Assembly: GCF_000331575.1 (NCBI RefSeq)
Contig: NZ_KB223527.1
Coordinates: forward strand, 469,842 to 533,841
Source: Calidifontibacillus oryziterrae
GTDB lineage: Bacteria; Bacillota; Bacilli; Bacillales; Bacillaceae_J
Reading direction: 5' to 3'
DNA length: 64,000 bases
This document shows positions 17,788-25,551 of this stretch, one piece after another (the stretch's first letter is position 1; every line of letters starts with the position of its first letter). The position numbers were made by a program, and so were the translations under genes. The notes beneath the pieces are model-generated. The model was given only the letters and a program-made list of their open reading frames with translations. It was not told the origin of the DNA and made no database searches.

Positions 17788-18894
17788 TCACTTGAGCGGC
17801 AATATTGGTACCGTGACTTCAATCATTGTACCCTGTCCTGGTGCCGTCGATAATGTCATCACTCCACCAATTTCGGCTGCTCGTTCTTTCATTAGTGACA
17901 TTCCATAAGAGGATGTTTTCGTTTCATCCTCGTTGAAACCTATGCCATCATCCGTGATCTTTAAGCGAATTTGATCATTTACAACAGTTAAGCGAACCTC
18001 GACATTTTCTGCCTTTGCATGCCGTAATATATTTGAAAGCGCTTCTTGGACAATCCGAAATAAGTGGTCTTCGATTGCTTTTGTAACGGTATTTGGTAAT
18101 TCAGCTAGTTTCCAAGAAAACTGGATATTTTGATGCTTTTCTAAAAACTCAGCTAAAAGCCCGCGAATTCCTTCATTGAGTGTCTTCCCTTCTAAATGAG
18201 CAGGCCGTAAATGCAGCAGTAAAGCGCGCATTTCCGATTGTGCAGTTGCTGCCATCTCTTCAACTAATTCTACCTGTTGGGATGCCTTTTCTGGATTCAG
18301 TTGTACAGTTCTTTTTAACGCCGCCATTGTCATCGAAATCGCAAATAGCTGTTGACTAACTGCATCATGAAGCTCACGGGCGAGACGTTGTCGTTCTTCG
18401 ATAATTGCAGCTTCCTTAACTTGATCTGCTAGTTCTGCGTTATGGGTAGACAGTCTTTGCAATGAACTAACTTGTTCTTGAAATCTTTTTGCCATTTCAT
18501 TAAAATGACGCCCAAGTTCCCCAATTTCGTCACGACCTAAATCTGGTATTCTTGTTGCAAGATTGCCACGTTCAAGCTTTATCGTTGATTGCAATAAAGT
18601 TTCAATCCGCTTTTTTAAGAGGTTCCCTTGAATGTAGCCCCATACTATTCCAACGAAAGCAGCGACAAAACTCATTACAATAATCATAAAAATTGCAAAT
18701 AGTAAACCAGGATACGCTGGAATAGAAAGATTCAAGTATTGCAATGACCAGCTTTGTAAAGCATCAATAGAAAAAGCAAACTCCCATAAAACGAAGAAAA
18801 CAACAGCGCCGAACAAAACTGAAGTAACAGCTGCTTGTGAATATTGCCGAATAAATTGCCATTGAATATTTGTCAATTTACGATCTGGCATCAC
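17788..18894 (-). CDS. liaS: LiaS/VraS-type histidine kinase
   Basis: A 368-residue membrane kinase with two helices (about residues 20-42 and 60-90), a HAMP linker (about 90-140), HisKA_3 with LARELHDAVSQQLFAIS and HATPase with ADIGGVMTL preceded by the GIGFNEDE glycine box. It is an intramembrane-sensing NarX-type kinase responding to lipid-II-targeting stress in B. subtilis and inhibited by LiaF, which is encoded just upstream. Confidence 0.93.
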   Translation of the reverse strand: MMPDRKLTNIQWQFIRQYSQAAVTSVLFGAVVFFVLWEFAFSIDALQSWSLQYLNLSIPAYPGLLFAIFMIIVMSFVAAFVGIVWGYIQGNLLKKRIETLLQSTIKLERGNLATRIPDLGRDEIGELGRHFNEMAKRFQEQVSSLQRLSTHNAELADQVKEAAIIEERQRLARELHDAVSQQLFAISMTMAALKRTVQLNPEKASQQVELVEEMAATAQSEMRALLLHLRPAHLEGKTLNEGIRGLLAEFLEKHQNIQFSWKLAELPNTVTKAIEDHLFRIVQEALSNILRHAKAENVEVRLTVVNDQIRLKITDDGIGFNEDETKTSSYGMSLMKERAAEIGGVMTLSTAPGQGTMIEVTVPILPLK

Positions 18895-18904
18895 TTTACA
18901 TCCT

Positions 18905-19768
18905 TTACAAGTAATTTACGTCAATATCACCAATGAATAAATTAATTACAATTTCCACCCGTTTAACAGCGGTACGATAGTTAGCTGTTTCAACGGTCGT
19001 CGTTTGATTTATGCCACCTTCTTTATTACCGAATATTTCAATTTCACCTATACTAACCCTAGCTATAATTGTCACATCAAGGTCATATGGGACATAAATA
19101 TCAACATCGCCTATCCAGCCATTTATGAGAAGAGTTGACTTTTGTTCAGTAATATTTGCCCGCGAAAGGTCAATTTTCACCTCACCTAATCCATACCAAA
19201 TATCCATATCTTTTAATTCCCAACGCGAATCCGTTAAAAAACAGTTTCCAATGAGTGAATGTTTCTTCTGCGGGGTTAAAAACCTATAATTGTTATAGGA
19301 ATCGTTTATATTTTGTGAAAATGTATTTTCATTATTGCCATTATTATGGTCATTACTGATTTGTTCATTATCATTTTGTTCAGTAACTTTTTGATCACTG
19401 AAATTGGTAGCATGTTTATTTACTTCATGAATGAAAGGGGCCGAGGTAGTCTTTTTATTTTCGTATGAATTCTCTTCTTGCTTTTTGCGGATTAGCCGAT
19501 ACCCAAAATAAATAAAAGCAAAAGCAAAAATAAAACCAATAATATCCCCAATATCAATATTTAAAAAATTTAAAAGTCCAAGGATAAAAAATATATAAGC
19601 AATCACTTTCTTTTTCTTTCTATAAAAATAATAACCAAGTAAGATCAGAACGAGCGGAAAAATGCTGCCACCATCAATATGAAAGCCAAGACTGTTTAGC
19701 AGAATAACTACTCCAATGTAAATAATTAAAAGTCCAAAAATTAATGGAATGATTCTAGACTCTTTCAC
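18905..19768 (-). CDS. liaF: LiaF-type negative regulator of LiaRS
   Basis: N-terminal half with about four hydrophobic helices (residues 5-90), a polar Asn-rich linker, and a soluble C-terminal domain with repeated beta-strands (IGDVDIYVPYDLDVTI, VNLFIGDIDVNYL-like) typical of LiaF/DUF2154. The start is GTG 19768, giving 8 nt to GAGGAGG; the GTG three codons upstream overlaps that site. It is separated from liaH by a hairpin, which matches the partial terminator behind liaIH in B. subtilis. Confidence 0.88.
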   Translation of the reverse strand: MKESRIIPLIFGLLIIYIGVVILLNSLGFHIDGGSIFPLVLILLGYYFYRKKKKVIAYIFFILGLLNFLNIDIGDIIGFIFAFAFIYFGYRLIRKKQEENSYENKKTTSAPFIHEVNKHATNFSDQKVTEQNDNEQISNDHNNGNNENTFSQNINDSYNNYRFLTPQKKHSLIGNCFLTDSRWELKDMDIWYGLGEVKIDLSRANITEQKSTLLINGWIGDVDIYVPYDLDVTIIARVSIGEIEIFGNKEGGINQTTTVETANYRTAVKRVEIVINLFIGDIDVNYL

Positions 19769-19857
19769 ATTTTCCACCTCCTCACTTTTTCAATCACATG
19801 CATGCTTTACAATTCAACAGGAAATATAAAATATTAAATACGTTATATATGGAGAAA

Positions 19858-19906
19858 GAAAGACAGCGATAATCAACAGCTATTGTAGCCTATCGTGTCT
19901 TTCTCA
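19858..19906 (-). terminator. Partial terminator between liaH and liaF
   Basis: On the minus strand AGAAAGACA-CGATA pairs with TATCG-C-TGTCTTTCT across a 19-nt loop, followed by TTCTTTCTCC. It probably lets liaI-liaH be expressed far above liaFSR. Confidence 0.65.
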
Positions 19907-19917
19907 TTGTATACCGA

Positions 19918-20619
19918 TTAATTTTCGTTAGCAATTACCGTTTCATTACTAATTATATTTCTAGCAGCTATAAGCTTCGCTAATTCTCGTTCTACTTTGT
20001 CGTTTGTTTCTGCTTTATGAAGATTATCATAATTCAGACCAGCATAAACACGGCGAATACTTTGAATGGCTTGGGAATCAGCCTCCATCATCATAACCTT
20101 TTCTTCCATCCGCGCAAATCCTTTTCCTGCGCTTTCCGTATCGATAGATACTAGTGCTTGATTCATATCTTTTATTGCTTTTGCTGCATTCGCTCTTGAT
20201 ACTAGACTTAACTTCTTATTACGAAGCTCATAATATTGATCCTTTAATTCTTTCAATTGCCCCAGTAAAATTGCGACTTGTTGTTTTGCACTTTCAAATA
20301 ACGCACGATACTCGGTAAGCCTACTCTCTGCAAATTGCTTATCGGCTATAGCTTGTCTTGCAATTTTTTCATCACCATGATCTACGGCCAGCTCAGCTTG
20401 ACGATTACGTTTCGTAACACGCTCTTCAAATTCATTGACAAGCGTTTTCCACTTCTTCTCAATTGCAACTTGACGTGATACTGCAATTTCAGCTTTAGAA
20501 ATTTCACTTTCTAAGTCACGTAAATACTGATTTAACATCGCTACAGGATCCTCAACCTTATCTAGCATGTCGTTAATCGATGCTACCGTAATATCTCTTA
20601 CTCGTTTAAAAATGGTCAT
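19918..20619 (-). CDS. liaH: LiaH, PspA/IM30-family envelope stress protein
   Basis: A 233-residue, almost wholly alpha-helical coiled-coil protein with the PspA N-terminus MTIFKRVRDITVASINDMLD. PspA-family members form large rings or rods on damaged membranes. AGGAGG precedes the ATG. It follows the small membrane protein LiaI, its presumed membrane anchor. Confidence 0.93.
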   Translation of the reverse strand: MTIFKRVRDITVASINDMLDKVEDPVAMLNQYLRDLESEISKAEIAVSRQVAIEKKWKTLVNEFEERVTKRNRQAELAVDHGDEKIARQAIADKQFAESRLTEYRALFESAKQQVAILLGQLKELKDQYYELRNKKLSLVSRANAAKAIKDMNQALVSIDTESAGKGFARMEEKVMMMEADSQAIQSIRRVYAGLNYDNLHKAETNDKVERELAKLIAARNIISNETVIANEN

Positions 20620-20670
20620 GTTAAACTCCTCCTAATTATTTTTATTTAAATTTATTATTTTGTGCCTTAC

Positions 20671-21108
20671 TCATTTATCATCTTTGTTTATTTGATTTTC
20701 CCATTCGTCTAGCTCATCATACGGATTAAAGGAATGATCACCTGCAAACGGATTTCTATTTACCTCCTCACCCATTGCTACCATTTCTGGTGCTGCCTTA
20801 TATGTTTGATGATTTTTCACTAATTTAATGCCATAGTAGATTAATAATCCAGCAACTAAAATCCCAAGAATAACAGGAATCAATGCTGTTAACCAGAGAA
20901 CTCCTACTAGCAACAGGCAAATCCCAAATCCCTTTTTGAATATGCTATTTTCTATTTCTACAAACAACCCCCAGCCTTTGTAGACAAAGTACGATGCAAT
21001 TGCTAACCCAATGATCCATCTAATGTTAATGCCTAGCTGGCCTAGGAAAAGCACTATTCCAAATGCCATGATTACAATTCCCAGCATATAGGTTCCTTTC
21101 TTATTCAT
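20671..21108 (-). CDS. liaI: LiaI-like small membrane protein
   Basis: A 145-residue protein with four short hydrophobic helices in the first 100 residues (MLGIVIMAFGIVLFLGQLGI and others) and a polar acidic tail. ATG 21108 has AGGAGG 6 nt upstream. It is first in the lia operon and directly before liaH, the position of LiaI; the fold also resembles the LiaF N-terminal domain. It is slightly longer than B. subtilis LiaI. Confidence 0.8.
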   Translation of the reverse strand: MNKKGTYMLGIVIMAFGIVLFLGQLGINIRWIIGLAIASYFVYKGWGLFVEIENSIFKKGFGICLLLVGVLWLTALIPVILGILVAGLLIYYGIKLVKNHQTYKAAPEMVAMGEEVNRNPFAGDHSFNPYDELDEWENQINKDDK

Positions 21109-21251
21109 CTTTATCCTCCTAATCACAATAGATTTTGTTGTGTCCTTTCCTTGTCTTTATCTTATCCGAATCGTAAAACCACGTTAACGAGCCTAAGTTT
21201 GATTTTGTCCTCAGACTTAAGACTGAATACCTCTCCATCCTTAACATCAAA

Positions 21252-21286
21252 AAACCTTATTCTCAAAAAAATGAGAATAAGGTTTT
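21252..21286 (-). terminator. Terminator of the ECF/B12 operon
   Basis: AACCTTATTCTCA and TGAGAATAAGGTT form a perfect 13-bp stem; on the minus strand it is followed by TTTT-rich sequence. It lies downstream of the EcfS gene. Confidence 0.8.
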
Positions 21287-21335
21287 CGCATATATGTACT
21301 AGTTTAGATTGGGGAATGTATATTTCTACCAACCA

Positions 21336-21446
21336 TTATAAATATTCATCGTGATGAAATACAATGTTCGTATAGCCATCATACCATCTATTTATTTGTT
21401 TATTTAATATTTCCACACCATCATTACGAATACTATCATTAATCAT
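21336..21446 (-). CDS. Possible 36-residue protein at the end of the ECF operon
   Basis: A short frame starting at ATG 21446, with GAAGGG 6 nt upstream and beginning 27 bp after the EcfS stop. The product starts MINDSIRNDGVEILN and ends FHHDEYL. No family is recognised. It ends 50 bp before the operon terminator, so it would be transcribed; whether it is translated is open. Confidence 0.35.
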   Translation of the reverse strand: MINDSIRNDGVEILNKQINRWYDGYTNIVFHHDEYL

Positions 21447-21472
21447 GAAAGACCCTTCTTTAAAACGAAAGT

Positions 21473-22162
21473 TCAAATTTCACTCATCAATCCATATTTA
21501 ACTTTGAACCGTTCAAACGTTTTTTTCCACTTTGTACTAAAGATATATAAAAAAAACACATTTGATAAACCATGAGCTAGATCAAAATAAAAGCTTGATG
21601 CGATTGACATTAGTATGATTTCAAATGAGATATTTCCCATAAATCCAACAAGATACCAAAGGTTCATAGTCCAGCCAAATAAAAAACCTGAAATAAAACC
21701 AAATAATAGTAATGGAATTTTATTATTTACAAACAACCAATTTTTAAAAAGACCAGCTGTTAGCCCAATCATGCCCCAGGCAAACATTTGCCACGGTGTC
21801 CACGGGCCCTGACCTAAAAATAAATTTGAAACTAAAGCAGCGATTGCGCCTATGATGAAACCTGATTCGGCACCAAATACGATAGCAGACATGATAACGA
21901 CAAATGTAGTCGGTTGGACACTTGGCAATGCAGCAAACGGGACGCGACTGACTGCGGCAATTGCAGCTAAAATAGCTAGAAGTACAATACTTCTAGCATC
22001 AAGTTTTTTTTTCTCAAACCTTATAAATATGGGGAACATCGCTACTATAAGCATTAAAAAACTAAGTAGCATGTAATGTTCCTCGCCTTGAAAAAAAGTT
22101 AAATAGAAAAGAACGAAAAATAATAAAATAGTAGAAATTAATAATAGTTTACTACGTTCCAT
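21473..22162 (-). CDS. ECF transporter substrate-binding membrane protein (EcfS), probable cobalamin type
   Basis: A 229-residue integral membrane protein with about seven helices and the ECF S-component signatures LLAILAAIAAVSRVPFAA, TFVVIMSAIVFGAESGFIIG and GPWTPWQMFAWGMIGLTAG. S components bind one vitamin and dock on the shared energising module. It overlaps the ATPase gene by 25 bp and belongs to a unit led by a cobalamin riboswitch, so corrinoid or a precursor is the likely substrate. It seems longer at the N-terminus, by one helix, than typical S proteins. Confidence 0.85.
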   Translation of the reverse strand: MERSKLLLISTILLFFVLFYLTFFQGEEHYMLLSFLMLIVAMFPIFIRFEKKKLDARSIVLLAILAAIAAVSRVPFAALPSVQPTTFVVIMSAIVFGAESGFIIGAIAALVSNLFLGQGPWTPWQMFAWGMIGLTAGLFKNWLFVNNKIPLLLFGFISGFLFGWTMNLWYLVGFMGNISFEIILMSIASSFYFDLAHGLSNVFFLYIFSTKWKKTFERFKVKYGLMSEI

Positions 22163-23808
22163 AACTTTAACACGTCCTCGTAATTTAGTGCTTGAGGAAT
22201 ATAGTTTCGCACTAATCTGTTAATCGCTGTTGTGTAAAAATAGTTGTCACTTAACATTTGGTTTGTCGTTCCTTCGGAAACAATAGTCCCTTTAAATAAC
22301 AAGGAACAATGATCTGCATATTGGGCCGCAAACTCAATATCGTGGGTCACCATCAAAATAGTTAAGCCTTTCCTTTGCAAGTGTTTGAGTAATAAACCAA
22401 TATTTTGTTTAAATTTAGGATCAAGACCTTTTGTCGGTTCATCAATTAATAATAGTTTCGGATTTTTTAACAGTATGAGCGCAAGTGCTAGCTTTTGTCT
22501 TTCACCACCACTTAAGTCATATGGATGTTTATCGAGTACGTTTCTTAACTCAAAAAAGTCAATACTCTCTTCAACAGCCTGTATATATTCTTCATCATTA
22601 ATTTTTCCGTCCCGATACTTTAGCTCTTCTGCAACAGTATCTTGGGTAAATAATGCAAGTGGATTTTGTGACAAATAACCAATTTTCTTATATCGTTGAT
22701 CAGTTTTTATTTTCATCATCTGTTTCCCATCCAAATATACCTTACCACGTTGCGGGGTATCTAAACCCGCTAGCATTCGTAATAATGTTGACTTTCCTGC
22801 TCCATTTCCACCAATAATTGCAGCGAACATTCCTGTCGGCAATCTATAATTAATCCCTTCTAGCACCAATTTTTGGCCACGCTCATATTGAAAAAAAACA
22901 TCCTTACACTCTATAATTGGGTGGCCATTCCATTCCTTAAACTCAGAAATTTCTTCTTCACTTTGTATTTCATTAGCAATAGTGCTCAGCCATTTCTTTC
23001 CATCCCTCACGGTAACAGGAACAACATCCGTCAACAACCGGTCTTCATTCATAAAGAGAAACAACTTCGAAATTTCCGGTAAATAATGGAAATAATCTTC
23101 CGTTTGTTTAATTTGTTTAATGACATTTTGGGGATTGTCATCAAATTTTATTTGGCCATTTTCTAATAAAATAACGCGATCAACAATTGGAAATACGTCT
23201 TCCAAGCGATGTTCTACAATCACCACAGTTGTATTAAACTCCTGATTTATGCGTGGAAGAATATTTAAAAATTCTCGTGCTGCAATCGGGTCAAGCTGTG
23301 CTGTTGGTTCATCTAATAGTAACAGCCTCGGTTGCAGGAGTAATACTGAAGCTAAATTAACAATTTGCTTCTGCCCTCCAGAAAGAGAATGAATCGATAA
23401 ATTCAACCAATCTTCAATTCCAAAAAAAGTTGCCATTTCAGCTACCTTTTTGCGGATCTCATTTGCACAGTAGCCAAAATTCTCCAAAGAAAAGGCTAAC
23501 TCATGCCAAACGGTACTAGTTACAATTTGATTTTCCGGATCCTGAAAAACCATACCAATTTCTTTTGCCATTGCTCTTGGATGAACTTTTTCTATTTCCA
23601 TTTCATTATAATAAATGTGTCCCACTCTTATTCCGATTGGGGCAATCTCAGTTTTCATTTGTTTTAGTAAAGTTGTTTTTCCACAACCTGTTCGGCCACA
23701 AAGTACAATCATTTCACCTTCGTTAATAGCAACGGAGACATTATGAAGTGCTTCCGTATTCTCACCAGCATATATAAAGGAAAAATTTTTTATTTCTATT
23801 AGTGCCAT
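22138..23808 (-). CDS. Fused ECF transporter ATPase (EcfA-EcfA')
   Basis: Two ABC ATPase domains in one chain of 556 residues. Domain 1 (about 1-230): Walker A GRTGCGKTTLL, signature LSGGQKQIVNLASVLL, Walker B LLLLDEP. Domain 2 (about 300-530): GGNGAGKSTLL, LSGGERQKLALALILL, LLLIDEP. It powers the EcfT-EcfS module. It overlaps ecfT by 10 bp and ecfS by 25 bp, so the stoichiometry is fixed. Fused ATPases are typical of dedicated (group I) ECF systems. Confidence 0.93.
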   Translation of the reverse strand: MALIEIKNFSFIYAGENTEALHNVSVAINEGEMIVLCGRTGCGKTTLLKQMKTEIAPIGIRVGHIYYNEMEIEKVHPRAMAKEIGMVFQDPENQIVTSTVWHELAFSLENFGYCANEIRKKVAEMATFFGIEDWLNLSIHSLSGGQKQIVNLASVLLLQPRLLLLDEPTAQLDPIAAREFLNILPRINQEFNTTVVIVEHRLEDVFPIVDRVILLENGQIKFDDNPQNVIKQIKQTEDYFHYLPEISKLFLFMNEDRLLTDVVPVTVRDGKKWLSTIANEIQSEEEISEFKEWNGHPIIECKDVFFQYERGQKLVLEGINYRLPTGMFAAIIGGNGAGKSTLLRMLAGLDTPQRGKVYLDGKQMMKIKTDQRYKKIGYLSQNPLALFTQDTVAEELKYRDGKINDEEYIQAVEESIDFFELRNVLDKHPYDLSGGERQKLALALILLKNPKLLLIDEPTKGLDPKFKQNIGLLLKHLQRKGLTILMVTHDIEFAAQYADHCSLLFKGTIVSEGTTNQMLSDNYFYTTAINRLVRNYIPQALNYEDVLKLWNVVNYY

Positions 23809-24674
23809 CTTAATAATTCTCTCCCCTCAATAATATGTGGTGTAAAAAGAAATAGGAAGAATAGCCCAAATGCAGTATATTCTATCCTCGACATCTGTAG
23901 TGCTTCAAGCTGTGGATAGATCTCTAAGCTCCCTTGACCGAACAATGCAATAATGAATAATACTATCAAAAGCACGCTTAACCAAATGAGTAGAAAAATA
24001 TCCTGATTATAAAAGCGATATGTATAAAATGAACTGCGCTTCCCTAACCCATATCCACGGGCTTTCATTGAGTCTGCTGTTTGGATAGCATCCTCAAGTG
24101 ACCAAGTCAATAAAATATGGAGTAAGCTTATACCTGCTTTCGCTCGTTGTTTTAACGCTCCTGACATAACACTGATCCCGTTAGCTTTTTGTACAACAGT
24201 TATTTCCATTAATCTCCGTTTAAGAAGTGGTACAAATCTAAACGTCATCATGATAAGCAAAGTAGTTTTTGGAGCAAACGATGAAAATAAATACATGAAC
24301 TTATCTTCAGAAATTGTAAAATTAAAAGACAAGAAAGCTATCAATATCGTTAAAATTGACAGCATTATTAAAAAACCATACATGATACTTTCCAATGTTA
24401 TTGGTTGATCTAAAAAATAAAATAAAATCGTTGCACCCCGATGTGAAAACAATGGATTAATTATTAAAATCACAATACCTATAAAAATATAAAAAAATAA
24501 ACCTTTTCGAAGCTTTTTACCTCGATCATGAAATATATTTAACAAAACTACAGAAATTAAAGCAGTAATTAAAAAATAAGGATGTAAAAAAAGCATGCTT
24601 AATGAAAACAATCCTACATAATATATAAAACTGACGGCTGGATGCAAAGCATAAAAGCCTTGATGATTATTCAT
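23799..24674 (-). CDS. ECF transporter scaffold protein (EcfT)
   Basis: A 291-residue membrane protein with about six helices and the coupling motif TADSMKARGYGLGKRSS, the Ala-Arg-Gly signature that contacts the ATPases. It starts 8 bp inside the lipoprotein gene. It links EcfAA' to the S component in the same unit. Confidence 0.92.
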   Translation of the reverse strand: MNNHQGFYALHPAVSFIYYVGLFSLSMLFLHPYFLITALISVVLLNIFHDRGKKLRKGLFFYIFIGIVILIINPLFSHRGATILFYFLDQPITLESIMYGFLIMLSILTILIAFLSFNFTISEDKFMYLFSSFAPKTTLLIMMTFRFVPLLKRRLMEITVVQKANGISVMSGALKQRAKAGISLLHILLTWSLEDAIQTADSMKARGYGLGKRSSFYTYRFYNQDIFLLIWLSVLLIVLFIIALFGQGSLEIYPQLEALQMSRIEYTAFGLFFLFLFTPHIIEGRELLRWH

Positions 24675-25449
24675 TCACGTTTACACCCAAATCTTTTCCA
24701 AGCTCTAACGTATAATGCCATCCAATGTCATCTCCATGATTCACTTCAATTACTCCGGCACCTTTTTGCATAAAAATGCCATTTATACTAAACATCCAAC
24801 CACTTTTCGGCCCTTTATCAAATTCGTATAAATTTGAAATACCCTCAATATAAGCTGTCGCCCTACTACCACTATATTCCATTTGTATCCGTTTTTCTTT
24901 TGTCACTTTTTTCAACACATCAAGCACTGTATCACCTGTTTTATATTCAACTTCTGTTGAGGGCAAAATGATCCCTGCCTGTTCATCACCCTTAATTGTG
25001 ATAGTGACGACATTTTTGTGATCACCGTTTTTATTTAGTGTAGCAGTTTGCTCATTCTCAACAGCATTTGTGGATGAAGTGGAGTTTTCATCTGCTTGGA
25101 TTGATTGACTTCCCACTGCTGCTTGTTGGTTATTACTGTCATTCTTTAATTCTTTATTTGCAGTTTGTTGGTTTGTTTCTTCCTTGAATTCTTTTGTAGT
25201 TGTGTCCTGTTCAGCTTCAATAGGAGTAATTTGTTCCTGTATGTTTGTACCAATTATTTCAGTTTCTTCGGTTTCAAAATTCGCTTCTATAGACTCTTGC
25301 GATGTAATTTCATTACTTTCTGAAATTACAATTTCTTCTTTAACAACTTCCTGATGCTGCTGTTTGTTTGTTGCATCATCTGTACCACAACCTACAAGAA
25401 AAACTGCGAACATGGTAAACAAAAATAACACGGTTCTAATTTGTTTCAT
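24667..25449 (-). CDS. DUF4430 (transcobalamin beta-like) lipoprotein
   Basis: A 260-residue secreted lipoprotein. Signal peptide with lipobox FLVGC, lipidated Cys21; a long Gln/Asn/Glu/Thr-rich flexible tether (about 22-145); and one DUF4430 domain (about 148-255) with TGDTVLDVLKKVTKE, GPKSGWMFSINGIF and GAGVIEVNHGDDIGWHYT. InterPro describes this domain as transcobalamin-like C-terminal. It is closest to beta domain 10 of the giant surface protein (same SGWxFSxNG form). Located between that protein and EcfT, it is well placed to hand corrinoid from the S-layer to the membrane importer. Binding itself is inferred. Confidence 0.88.
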   Translation of the reverse strand: MKQIRTVLFLFTMFAVFLVGCGTDDATNKQQHQEVVKEEIVISESNEITSQESIEANFETEETEIIGTNIQEQITPIEAEQDTTTKEFKEETNQQTANKELKNDSNNQQAAVGSQSIQADENSTSSTNAVENEQTATLNKNGDHKNVVTITIKGDEQAGIILPSTEVEYKTGDTVLDVLKKVTKEKRIQMEYSGSRATAYIEGISNLYEFDKGPKSGWMFSINGIFMQKGAGVIEVNHGDDIGWHYTLELGKDLGVNVNE

Positions 25450-25488
25450 CGTATCGTTCCACCTTGTTTAATAGTTTTAAGGATAGCC

Positions 25489-25530
25489 AAAAGTGTCGGG
25501 CGTCCATTGTTCATTACGCCTGACACTTTA
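25489..25530 (-). terminator. Hairpin between giant surface protein and lipoprotein gene
   Basis: Minus-strand AAAGTGTCAGGCGT pairs with ACGCCCGACACTTTT (14 bp, one G-U) across an 11-nt loop. The following U-run is only four bases, so partial termination or mRNA stabilisation is more likely than a full stop. Confidence 0.6.
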
Positions 25531-25551
25531 GTCCATCCTCATTTACTATTT

